Source of the DNA: Aphelocoma coerulescens
Taxonomy: Eukaryota; Chordata; Aves; Passeriformes; Corvidae
DNA length: 64,000 bases
Direction of reading: 5' to 3'
NCBI RefSeq assembly: GCF_041296385.1
Contig: NC_091017.1
Span: 11,588,001 to 11,652,000, forward strand
Position 1 is the stretch's first letter, and the number at the start of each line of letters is the position of its first letter. The notes below the pieces were generated by a model. The model was not told where the DNA came from and did no database searches. It worked only from the letters and a program-made list of their open reading frames with translations. Positions 7,875-17,960 of this stretch are shown here, piece by piece. The position numbers and the translations under genes are program-made.

Positions 7875-9510
7875 GCAAGGAGCAAAGAGCTTCGGTAGAC
7901 AGCTCACACAGGAGAAAGGTGCCAGGACGACACCACATTCCTCCTCACCCCTTCTCGTGGCCCACATTGTGGTGCTGCCTTCAAAGCCGTGCGCATTGAA
8001 AGACTCTTCCAGCAAGTGCTTCTCCCCTGGCACACTTCGCTCAGCGACAGCTACGTGGGCAGCGTGGACTCAGCGAAACTGAAAGGGTGTCCTTGTAGCT
8101 CGAGCTTGTTGGAGAGGATGAAAGTTTGGTAAGAAAGTTTCACAGCTATGTAGGCTTGACAGAAAGATCTCTGAATGTAGAAACTTAGCATGAGGTAGAA
8201 ATGGAAACGAGTTTTGATAGAGAGTAAAAGGTGTTTTGCTGAAACACTGATCACTGAATAACTGAGAAGGCAAAGGTTGGAGATTGAGTTGGAAGGAGAT
8301 GTTTTTTATTAGGACACCGGTATGTGAGTACAAACAAGCACATGTTTTTCACCAAGTAAATAAGTCTCAAGAAGGCCATAAGGAAATAGAAAACATGTTT
8401 TTACCAAAAAGAGAGCTATCGCAGGCAAACAAGAAATGTCGATGTAGCAAGAAGAAGAGAGGTCTGAGAATTTTCCACTGTAAGCTTAAATTGTAACATA
8501 CTTACTCTTGTGATTGGATAAGAATGACTATAATATGGTAATGGTAGTAGTCATGATAGGCTACAGGCAAATGTAAAGGTATTGTTGTATGGTGCTTATT
8601 GGTTGCTATGTATTGAGATACTCAGCAAAGAAAAATACATAATGCTTTCTAACTTGAACAGAAAGCGGCTCCAGGTATGCCTACCAGCTGTAGCTGACAG
8701 CTGTAGGGCTGGCTCTGGATACCCACTCCCTGAAATGCTGTAACTTCGCCTATGCAATACACAGCTTTCAAGAGAGCCGCCTGAAGTCCAGACACCCTTC
8801 GCGAGCCTTTCTCCTATAGAGCTGTGGAAAGAAATCGTGCACGCTACACCGAGGGTGCGTGCAGCATGCACGAGCAAAAGCGGCAAAGTTCAGTGCCCTC
8901 GCTGGGCTTCCCTTCCGTGCGGATAACGTGAGGCGAAAAATGAAGCCGCAGAGCACCGGGCTTGCAGGTGCAGTGCACCGAGTTGCAGAAGTCCAGCAGG
9001 CTCGTTCACAAGCCAAGCCGGCTGAGGGAGTCCTCGCGTCTCCAAAAGGGAACGCGGAGCCGTAGCACTTCATCCCACAGCGTGGAGATAGGCACTTCCC
9101 TAGTCGTTCAGCCTTGCAGAGTCCCTGCAGCTAGAGCTCACCCAGGAGCAGGCGTCAAAGCAGAAGGCCCTCCTAAAGCACCCTTTCTCCAAGCAGCCTC
9201 CTGAAAGGGCGCATCACAGTGCGGCTCTGCGCCTTTCTTCTAAGACAGACGCCCGCTATACTTTCGTGCTCGCAGCTCCCTTGGCAGCCTCCAGCAGCTA
9301 CTCTCCTGGAGAACGGCCGTAGACGTCAAAGCCAGTGCTGGGCTGCACCTCCGCCCTCCCCAGGTAAGCAACAGCGAACTCACCGGTGCACTCTGTACTT
9401 CCCTCCTCCGCTTGCATCCTACATGCATTCGTGTTCTCCGAAACTCAGAGACTGAAGGGAAGGGCAATTGCTTCCCCAGATAGCTGCAAGGGCACTAGGC
9501 AGCAGCAGCA
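7875..9510 (+). repeat. Inner repeat 3, diverged and split by LTR 2
   Basis: The left part 7875-8106 and right part 8819-9510 align with the start and middle of inner repeats 1 and 2, interrupted by the LTR. The right part keeps GTGCAGCATGCACG, CATCCCACAGCGTGGA, GCAGGCGTCAAAGCAGAAGG and CTCCCTTGGCAGCCTCCAGC. It is far more diverged (roughly 85-90% by eye) than repeats 1 and 2 are from each other. Homology ends after GGCAGCAGCAGCACA at 9511. A second donor-like CAG|GTAAGC lies at 9361-9369. Confidence 0.85.
8107..8818 (-). mobile_element. Solo LTR 2 (712 bp) in inner repeat 3
   Basis: An AT-rich block flanked by the direct repeat GAGCT (8102-8106 and 8819-8823), exactly where inner-repeat homology breaks and resumes. 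Ends are TGTTGGAGAG on the left and TTCTCCTATA on the right. These are imperfect inverted repeats, read as TGTTGGAGA and a decayed TCTCCAACA. Read on the minus strand it has CCAAT strings (8602-8598 and 8517-8513) and AATAAA at 8310-8305, about 200 bp before the CCAACA end, the order expected of U3, R and U5. No gag, pol or env remains. The 5-bp duplication fits ERVL-like or gammaretrovirus-like integration rather than 6-bp ERVK types; family not assigned. Confidence 0.72.
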
Positions 9511-9557
9511 CAAATTTCACATGACCTGATGCACTGTAGAGATATTACCCTGTTACC

Positions 9558-9940
9558 CCTCCTTTCTCCTCGTCCTCGACCAATTGTGGTGGGATGTCGA
9601 AAGGCTTGGCCAGCGAAAAGCTCATCCAGCAAGGGCGTCTCTCTTGACGCATTTCCCTGACCGAGAGCTACACAGATGGTCTGGACACTGTAAAACAGCA
9701 AGAAAATAATTCTATGTCCAGCTGAGGAAAATCCGTGCACAGAAAAATGTAGATGCCTGCAGTAAACAATCTGAAGAGCGGCAAAGCTCCAAGCCATCGC
9801 TGCGCTTCAGTCCTGTCCGGACCACAGAAGGCGAAGAACGAAGCAGCTGGGCACCGGCTTCATGGACTCAGTGGCGCGACTTGCAAACGTCCAGCCAAGA
9901 GCTGCTTCAACAAGCAGATTCAGCCGAGAATGCTCTGCCT
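9558..9940 (+). repeat. Module B, copy 1
   Basis: Aligns with 10284-10666 at offset 726: GAAAGGCTTGGCCAGCGAAA, CTCATCCAGCAAG, GGCAAAGCTCCAAGCCATCG, and GCTGCTTCAACAAGCAGATT are shared. Also related to the start of the inner repeats and to 2822-3240. The short stretch 9511-9557 before it is unassigned. Confidence 0.88.
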
Positions 9941-10283
9941 GCACTTTCCCTCGCAGCGCTAGGCAGCACCACGTTCTGTTTGCGTGGCAGCCTGATTCTT
10001 AACGGAAAGATTCTCAATGCCTGTGTCTGGCACAGAGAACGGTTTTAGGTCAGCAAGCTCACCCGGCGCTTACCCTCGACGCGTGCAAACCTGTATTTGC
10101 ACCGCATTCCAGTGGCAGCCCTCTTTCCTTTCCAGCCGGCACAGCGCCGTCAGATCGCGGTGCTCTCTGCACCTGCCTTCTCGCTTCCAAGTGCCACCGC
10201 GCACATTACAGCCTTGCAGGGAGCGAAGAGGCGGAGAGGCGTCTCGCAAAGAAGAACGTGCCGGGACGAAAAGGTGCTCTTTC
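9941..10283 (+). repeat. Module G, copy 3
   Basis: Aligns with 4597-4900 and 5207-5410: the CAGCGCTAGGCAGCACCAC, GGCACAGAGAACGG, CATTCCAGTGGCAG and CGCCGTCAGATCGCGGTGCT phrases are in the same order. It separates the two module B copies, so module order here is B-G-B. Confidence 0.75.
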
Positions 10284-10666
10284 CTTTCTCCTCCTCCTTT
10301 GCCCGAATGGTGGTGCTGTGTTGAAAGGCTTGGCCAGCGAAAAGCTCATCCAGCAAGTGTTTCTCTCCTGACGCCTTTCGCTGAGCGAGAGAGCTACACG
10401 GACACTTTCGACTCGGGGAAACAGCAAGAGAATGACTGTACGTCGAGCTGAGGAAAAGCCGTGCACAGCAGCCTGTGGCTGCGTGCAGTGTTCACGCTGA
10501 AGAGCGGCAAAGCTCCAAGCCATCGCTGCGCTTCAGTCCTGTCCGGACCACAGAAGGCGAAGAACGAAGCAGCTGGGCACCGGCTTCATGGGCTCAGTGG
10601 AGCGACTTGCAAATGTCCAGCCAAGAGCTGCTTCAACAAGCAGATTCAGCTGAGAATGCTCTGCCT
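10284..10666 (+). repeat. Module B, copy 2
   Basis: Second member of the 726-bp-offset pair. Similarity is patchy at the start and high at the end. The 30-bp core motif is at 10556-10587. The unit then passes into about 170 bp of unassigned sequence (10667-10838), where copy 2 of the array has a private T at the equivalent of 10821. Confidence 0.88.
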
Positions 10667-10838
10667 GCTTCAACAAAGTAAGGCGCAGCCCTTGCACTGC
10701 AGCACACTGCCTGGCCAGAAACAGGTTCTTACACCTTCAGTGCTGCCGAGCCCACGCAGCTTGAGCACACCCAGAAGGACGCGTCCAGAAAGAAGGCGTT
10801 CTTCGAGTGCCTTGTCCTTCCTTGTTCTGTCTTTCATC

Positions 10839-11050
10839 TGCACCTGAAACAGTGGGTCTACGTGTTTTCCTTCCCAGGGAAAAGAACTTTCATTCTTGTC
10901 CAGGAGTCTATGGCTAAAATGGTGATTGCATGTCCCATATCCAATACAACCAAGGATTACTCCCGGAGGAAAGCTGCCAGGACAGATGGGTCTTGCTGGC
11001 TTTGACCACCCCTGGGCCACCTCTCATATTCTCCTGAAACAGTGGGGTAC
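10839..11050 (-). repeat. Module E, inverted arm
   Basis: Reverse-complement match to 1205-1412 in the following unit. Copy 1 has G at 11004, the others A. Together with the forward arm it brackets the CCTTG block and LTR 1. Confidence 0.7.
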
Positions 11051-11059
11051 ATGAAGGCA

Positions 11060-11578
11060 TTGCCATACCTGATCATCCCTTGCCATGCAGAGCCCAGCCT
11101 TGCATTGCCTTACAGACACCTCTGTGTACCTCCCTTGCCCTTCCTATGTCTCCATTGCATGGCCTTGTTCACCAATCTCCCACCTTGACTTTCTTACCCC
11201 TTGTTTCCTGGTCTTGTCTTGCCTGCTTCTCCTATGACTCTCTTGGCCTTGCCTAAGTCTCTCTTGCCTTGCTTTGCAAAGCCAACACTTGCCTTGCCCT
11301 GCTACCCCTCTTTCCCTCGCCTAGTCTACCCACCTTTGACTGGCCTATCCATCCGATCATCACCTTTTCTGCACCACCCCTCCATGCTCTTGTCTTGCCT
11401 TGGCCTGCCTACCCTTCCCTTGCCTTGCACTGCCTTGCATAACCCTTGCCCTTCTTGACATTTGTGCCCCTTTCCAACATGGCCTTGCTTTCCTTTGCCT
11501 ACCCCTCCCAATCCCTGCTTTGCCTACAGATTCCTGGCCTTCTTTTGTCTACCACTCCTTTGCCTTTTGTGGGAACCA
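11060..11578 (+). repeat. CCTTG pentamer block across the copy 1/2 border
   Basis: The full left part of the block, 519 bp, from CATTGCCATACC to the LTR 1 insertion point. It shows that the unit border chosen here is not a natural break. Position 11347 is A, as in copy 1. Confidence 0.9.
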
Positions 11579-11583
11579 ACAGC

Positions 11584-11882
11584 TGGTCTGAAGGCCTCAC
11601 AGACATTTCCGTTGATACAATCATTTTGTACCCGTGAGAATTGCAGAAGCAAGAAGATAAACAACAGAAAGAAGTTGTAACAGCTGCAAAAGGGACGATA
11701 CTGGCTGATGTTTAGCAAAGAATGTGTGTACACTATAGACAACCAGTAGTATTGTATTATAGCAAAATAATAGTCCATGCACATGTAGCTAAAAAAGTGC
11801 ATAAGAGAAGATGCATAAATAATACAAGTGGTTTTTTGCCATTGCTCGGGGCAGAGAGTGTATGTGTGTCGTGACCGTCTCA
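11584..11882 (+). mobile_element. Solo LTR 1, copy 2
   Basis: Same insertion as at 265-563. Target duplication ACAGC at 11579-11583 and 11883-11887. Confidence 0.62.
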
Positions 11883-11887
11883 ACAGC

Positions 11888-12489
11888 AACAGCCTTGCAC
11901 TGCCTTTCATAACCAGCCCCTGCCTACTGCCTCCTTCCCTGGCCTTCCATGTCTTGTCTTCCTCTCCTTTGATTTAACTTGCTTCTCCTATCTCTCCCTT
12001 GCTTGCCTTACTCCACTGACCTTTCTGTGTTCTTGCCTTGACTTGCCTAGCTGTTCCTTGCTTCACATTGCTTTGTGTAAGCATTCCCTGTTTTTATTTG
12101 CCTACCCCTTTCTTGCCTGGCCTTTCCTTGCCTAGCCTTTCTTGTCTTTGCCTGCCCTCTGCATCACTGGACTTACCTTCCTATGCCCTGCCTTCCCTAC
12201 AGCTTCTGGGCCTTCTCTTGCCTCGCACTCATTGGCCCTACTTTGCTGCCTGCTCACTGCTCTTGCTTTGCTTTCCCTAACTTTCCCTTGACTTGACTAG
12301 AATTGCCTAAACTTGCTTTGACTGCATTGCCTTGCCTGCATGGAAGAAAAGGCAAGGCAGGGCAAAGCAAGGAAATCATAGGCAGGGCAGGGCAAGGGAG
12401 ACATAGGCAAGAGAGACGTAGCCAAGGAAGGCAAAGCAAGGGTAGGCTAGGAAAAACCAGGCAATGGTACTGAAGGCAACGCAAGGCCA
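11888..12489. repeat. CCTTG block, strand switch and CAAGG block, copy 2
   Basis: Pyrimidine side to 12336, hairpin 12329-12358, purine side 12351-12489. It has A at 11949, G at 12202 and T at 12304, the majority bases. The CTACAG acceptor-like string is intact here, unlike in copy 1. Confidence 0.88.
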
Positions 12490-15400
12490 AGTGACTCATA
12501 ATGCCTTTCCTTGGAATGCAAAGGTCTGAATCCCAGTGTTGGTGGAGCAGATGATAAGGTCCCATGGGGAAGTAAACTCAACTGAGACATTTCTCTCCTG
12601 GCACCTCTTGTGTAGGAGCAATTCTTAGATATATTCAATATTGGCGGTAGCACGCCAGTTCCTCAGAGAGGATGACAATGCTTTTCCATGGGAAGGAAAG
12701 CACCTAGCCCCAGTGTTTCAGGTGCACATAAGAAGCTGCCTAGTGGAGGTAAAGGGCAGCAGCAACTTTCTGTCCTGGCATATTTGGTGTAGAAGCACTG
12801 CCTTGATTTGTACAAGTATGGAGTTGCTACGCCCTATTTTCAAGGCAGTCTCCTGAAAAAGTCAATTTTGGCATGTCGTTTCCACTTCTGAAAGGTGGTC
12901 TTCTGAACTCTTGGCAGTAAGCCAAGACAAGCAGCTATGCTCATCCTTGGTGTGCAGCTGATTTAGACACCAGGGCAGGTAATGTCCAGTAACAGTGTTC
13001 TGGCACATTGGATGGGAGCAGTTCCTGGATGTTTTCTATTTTGGAGGAGGAGATCCCAGTTCTTCTGAGATGGGCTCATAGTTTCTCTCTTTGGCAAAGA
13101 AAGCAGTTTTGGATCTGCATGTAGGGTGTTCTCAGCGAATTAATGGCTTTTCCTCATGGGCAGTTCTGTGGGCTATAGCTGTTGAACTGTTAGAGAAGGA
13201 ATGAAAAAGCCAAGCTGTTGAACAAATTTGCATCCTGCTGACTTTAGCAGCCCCTGATAAAATTCTGTTTGCATCCTGACTCTGTGAGACTGAAGGATTA
13301 TGATGGTACTTAAAGCTGAGGAGGAAAGTGCACATAGAAGAGCATGTGAATTTAATGGCTCTTCCTAGTAGGCAGTTCTCTGGGCTAGAGCTGTTGAACT
13401 GTTAGAGAGGGAATGCAAGAGCCAAGCTTCTGAGCTCTTTTCCCTGCTACCTTTAAAGTATGAGCATTCCCTGGTGCTCTCCTATTTGGATAATAAGTTA
13501 GAGTGGGTTTCACATTCACTTTGAAGAATAGAAACAGCGCCATGTGAACCTGTGCCATCAGCTTTCCTTTCCAACTAAATGTTCCTACTTGCAATCTTGC
13601 AATTCTTACTTGCAATCATGCAGAGCACCGTGCTTGAGGCTGGTGCATTGAAGAAAATTAAATTAGGGCTGTATCAGTACAAAGGAGAGATTGCCATTTG
13701 CAAAACCTCGTTTCGCTTAAGTTAGTAATATTGTAAGTGTTAATTGAGTGGTCATTGGTTGCCTATCACCATCCTGATGCACTAATTTCATCAAGTGTAA
13801 ATATTGGTCACAAAAGGTGCCCATTCAGCAACCTGTTGCTGTCTCCACATGGAAGTGTCTTCCGGACGAAATCAAAAGACATTCGAAGAGCCAGGATCCG
13901 CAAAGGAACAAACTATTGCCACATGAATGGTGCTGGGCGCCATGAGGAGCAGTTAACTTTAACCTGCGCGCTGTCAGCACTCAGAAGAACAACCCCAGCA
14001 TGGCAGGGGGGACTTGCAAAAGAAGGAAAGGCCCCTCACCTAGCTATAAACCACCCAAAGTGCAGAGCCAAGTTGAAAACACCACTGCTCTCAAATCAAC
14101 CGTGTCAGGACAAAAAGATTTCACTGATCTCCCCCTTCCAGGTACAAACTCTTATTTGCACCACACTCAGAGGGCAATGTGAGCTCCCCAGCGCTGTCTT
14201 TCACTCTCGCAGAGTCCAGATACTAACTTGTGAACATCCTACACAAACATTAGCTCATGAAAGTGCCAGCTTGAGCAAGAACAGCAGACCCTCCCATTGC
14301 ACCCCCTTGTCATCCAGAGTGCGGCGGTTTGTTGAAAATCATGGACTCGGAAAGACCAATGCAGCAACTGCTTTTCTCTCTCCTACTGCCTTTCCCTGAG
14401 CGAGAGGTAGATGGATGATGTGGACTTAGTGGAACAGAAAGAGTATGACTGTACTTATAAGGGAGGAAAACCCCCCACAGCATACTGTGCTGTGTGCAGT
14501 ACACGCTCTGAAAAGAGACAAAGCTGAATGCTGCCAGCGGGCTTCGGTTCTCAGACTGCTTGCATGGGCAGAGCTGCGGGCTCTTTTAAGGATGGAAACT
14601 GGCATCTGTGAGTGTAAAGAATGTGACTTTCCACACAGCTTAGAAGAAAGGTGCATAGCCCCAGTGAGAAGTGTGTACGTGAAAGACTGGCAGAAGAAGT
14701 CGCAGTCCAGCAAGGCTGGTATCTTTTTCTTTGTGCCAAATAGGCACCTTGGGAACATGAAAGTACTTGATGGTAGCCAAACTGACAGTGAAGGCACAGA
14801 ACACCGTCGGGTGTGTGCAGTGTACAGACGCAATGTAAAAGCCCTGAGTACCATTTGACTGCAGTCATAGTGCAAGTTTGCAACTGTACCATGCAAGGCC
14901 AGTGAAAGCTTCCTGTGCGGCCACATTTTCGTATTGGAGCTCGCTAGCTGGAAGTGATTCGGTTTGTCTGCAGTATCCGCTCGACTGAATGTGATGTGTC
15001 ACTGGAAAGAAAAGTACAGACCAGCAGTGCGTTTGATATGGTTCAGGGGCTGCAAAGGAAATGTACAGGCCACCTCTGGGATTTTGGTCTTTGTGCATTC
15101 CCATGGCAGCAGTTCCTGGATGTTTTTGTTCTACAGTTTAGGCTCAGTGAGAGAGAAAAAATGCGAGAGCACGCATAGCAGAGCCACAGGGAGAATTGCT
15201 GAGGTATGAGTTGCGTGCTGTTCAGATACTGCCGTACCAAAGGCCTACCTAAACACTGCTGCTGATCTAGCATGTCTTTCTGTAGCAAGACTTGTTGGTA
15301 CTGCAAAACAGAAGATGCGTGAGGTCAAATGAATCTGGACAGAAAATTTCAGACGAGCAGCCTATGAGTGCATGATTGAAACAGTAAATTTAGGTGACAG

Positions 15401-16222
15401 AATAGATCGTGGCATCGATTTGCGTAGTGTTAATATTCTCTGAAGGGAATGCAAAAAGCCAAGATGTGTTTTCCATTCTAGCTGTTCCTGACAAAAACTG
15501 AGGAATAAAACTTTCGTTCTAGATGGAATGTAACATTCAGTTCCCAGGATTTTGCACTCCAAAGTTCAACAAAAGAGTTTCCACAAGAATCTTGAGAAGA
15601 AGCACAATCACTTCCACCTAGAGCTGGAAGAGGAAGAGGCAGCGGCACAAGCAAGTGCCCTTGAGCGTCCTCCTTCCGAATGCTAGAACGTCAATTCAGC
15701 AGGCAGGAGTGCAGCAGCCACCCTTCGTCTTGCAAGCCCATACGACGCGCACACCAGCCCGGTGCTCTGCGGCTTCGTCCTTCGCCTTTTCGAGCACGCC
15801 GTACCTTCATTCTCCCGGAGGCGAACAGCGGTCTGCTTCTCGCACGGAACGCTGTGTCGGCAGCCAAGCGCTCCAGTGCACTGCTTCTGCCCAAACACGC
15901 CTGGGCCCTGCACCTCTCCTTCCCAGCGCTACGTAGCAGCACAATCTGTCCCTCTTGCGATCCCAAGCTAAGCGGAAAGCTTCTCGGCTACGTCTCCCGC
16001 AGAGAGCTGTGCCAGGACAATAAGCTTGCAAGCACTTTGCTCCTGACACTAGTGGCAACAGGGATTCGCACCACCTTCCAGGAGCAGTCCTCTTGCCTTT
16101 TACAAGGTGCAAAAGCGCCCCCTCTGTGGCGGTGCTGTCTGCCCGGTCTTTCTCGGCTCGAAGCACCACGAGGCACACAAGACTCTCTCGCAAGGACCGA
16201 AATTCCCGATAGGCATCTCTGC

Positions 16223-17126
16223 GCTTTCTGCAATGCTGCACGCACAAGCCCGGTGCTCTGAGGCTTCGTTCTTCGCCTTTCGTTGTCTGGGCAGAAGAGA
16301 AGCCGAGCGAGGCCATTGTGCTTTGCCGCTTGTCAGTGTGCTGTGCACGGTTTTTCCGCAGCTCGAGCTAGCGGGAGACCCCTTCGGTTTCGCGGCGTCC
16401 ACACTACCCATGGTAGCTCTCGCTCAGCGAAACTTGAAGGGGAGAAGCACTTGCTGGATGAGTCTTTCAGTGTGCAGGACTTTGAAAACACAGCAGCGCA
16501 ATCGGGGCCACGAGAAGGACCGCTGAGAAGTCGCTCTCGCACAGAGAACCGTGCCAGGATGACGAGCTCGCCCAGCATTTGCCCCTGACACTTGGGGAAC
16601 TCGTAGTTGCCAGTGCCTTCCAGGGGCAGTCTGCTTTCTGTCATAACCTGCATAGGGCCCGTCAGATGGTGGTGCTGTCTGCCTTCTCCTTCTCGGCCAG
16701 AGTGTACTCTGGTGCACACTGCAGTCTGGCAAGGAGCAAAGATCTTCGGTAGACATCTCGCACAGGAGAAAGTTGCCAAGAAAGAACCACGTTCTTCATC
16801 AGCCCTCCTCATGTCCCGATTGGGGTGCTGCCTTCAAAGCCTTGCACATTGAAAGACTTCTCCAGCAAGTGCTTCTCCCCTGGCGCACTTCGCTGAGTGA
16901 GAGCTGCATGGGCAGCGTGGACTCAGCGAAACCGAAAGGGTGTCGCTGTAGCTCGAGCTGAGCAAAGAAACCGTGCACGGTGCACCGTTGGTGGGTGCAG
17001 CATGCACGCGGAAAAGCAGCAAAGTTCACTGCCATCGCTGGCCTTCTCTTCAGTCCAGACCACTTAAGGCAAACAATTTAGCTGCAGAGCACTGGGCTTG
17101 CGTGTGCAGTGCACCAAATTGCCCAA
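16223..17126. repeat. 0.9-kb imperfect palindrome, copy 2
   Basis: Inverted arm 16223-16524, module G spacer, forward arm about 16808-17126. Carries the B-type T at 16607 in the spacer. Confidence 0.85.
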
Positions 17127-17960
17127 GACCAGCAAGGGCTCGTTCACAAGCAGAGTCGGCTGAGAGCATTCTTGCTTGCTCCAGAAAGGAAGCCGCAGCT
17201 ATAGTGCTTCATCCCACAGCGTGGACATAGGCACTTTCCTAGTTGTTCAGCCTTGCAGAGTCCCTGCAACTAGAGCTCAGCCAGGAGCAGGCGTCAAAGC
17301 AGAAGGCTTTCCTAAAGCACGCCTCTCCAACCAGCCTTCGGAAATCGCAAATGACACTGTGGCTCTGTGCCTTTCTTCTAAGACAGACGCCCACCTTGCT
17401 TTCACTCTCGCAGCTCCCTTGGCAGCCTCCAGCAGCTGCTTTCCTGGAGAACGGCCCGAGAAGTAGAAGCCAGGGCTGGGCTGCACCTTCGCCTTCCGCA
17501 CGTAAGCGGCACCAGACTCACCGGTGCGCTCTGTTCTTCCCTCCTCCGCTGCATGCTACTACCATCGTGTTCTCGGAAAGACGGAGACTGAAGGGAAGCG
17601 CAAATGCTTCCACAGAGAGCTACAAGAGGAATAGGCAGCAGCAGCACAGGTAAGTGCCGTGGAACTTCCTCCTTCCCAAGGCTATAACGTCAATTCAGCA
17701 GGCAGGAGAGTGGCAGCCACGGTCGTCTTGCAGCCCGTACAACGAGCACGCGAGCCCGGCGCTCCGCGGCTTCGTTCTTCGCCTTTTCGAGCACGCCGTA
17801 CCTTCGTTCCCCCGGAGGCGGACGGTCTTCTGCTTCTCGCCCGGAACACTGTGCCCGGCAGTGCAGCGCTTTCTGCGGCAAGCTGCAAAGCGCCCGTCAG
17901 ATGGCGATGCTGTCTGCCCGCTCCTCGGCTCGAGTGTACTCCGGCGCACGCTGCCGTCTC
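16729..17960 (+). repeat. Inner repeat 1, copy 2 (B-type)
   Basis: Has T at 17651, G at 17722 and G at 17789. All three are the bases of inner repeat 2, which suggests conversion of repeat 1 by repeat 2. Confidence 0.95.

Larger units (their letters stand above)
1..11319 (+). repeat. Macrosatellite unit, copy 1 (11,319 bp)
   Basis: First full copy of the tandem unit; the start is set arbitrarily at the window edge, where the sequence reads CCTAGTCTACCCACC, and the same string recurs at 11320. It is 1 bp longer than the others because of an extra A in the run 1210-1212. Private bases: G at 630, A at 883, G at 985 and G at 11004 (other complete copies have A, G, T and A). It carries the A-type haplotype at 4897, 5289, 6404, 6471, 6737, 6891 and 6899, but C at 4645 as in copies 2 and 4. 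No gene was recognised in it. All sub-features below are laid out on this copy; later copies follow at +11,319 (before 1210) or +11,318 (after 1212), then +11,318 each. Confidence 0.97.

Noticed and set aside
9701..9720. CR1 LINE 3' end (a single ATTCTATG string)
   Set aside because: Only one copy of the octamer, with no CR1-like sequence next to it, and it lies within an aligned module B.
4290..10700. CENP-B box as evidence of a centromeric satellite
   Set aside because: Several TTCG strings occur, but none that I checked completes the NTTCGNNNNANNCGGGN pattern.
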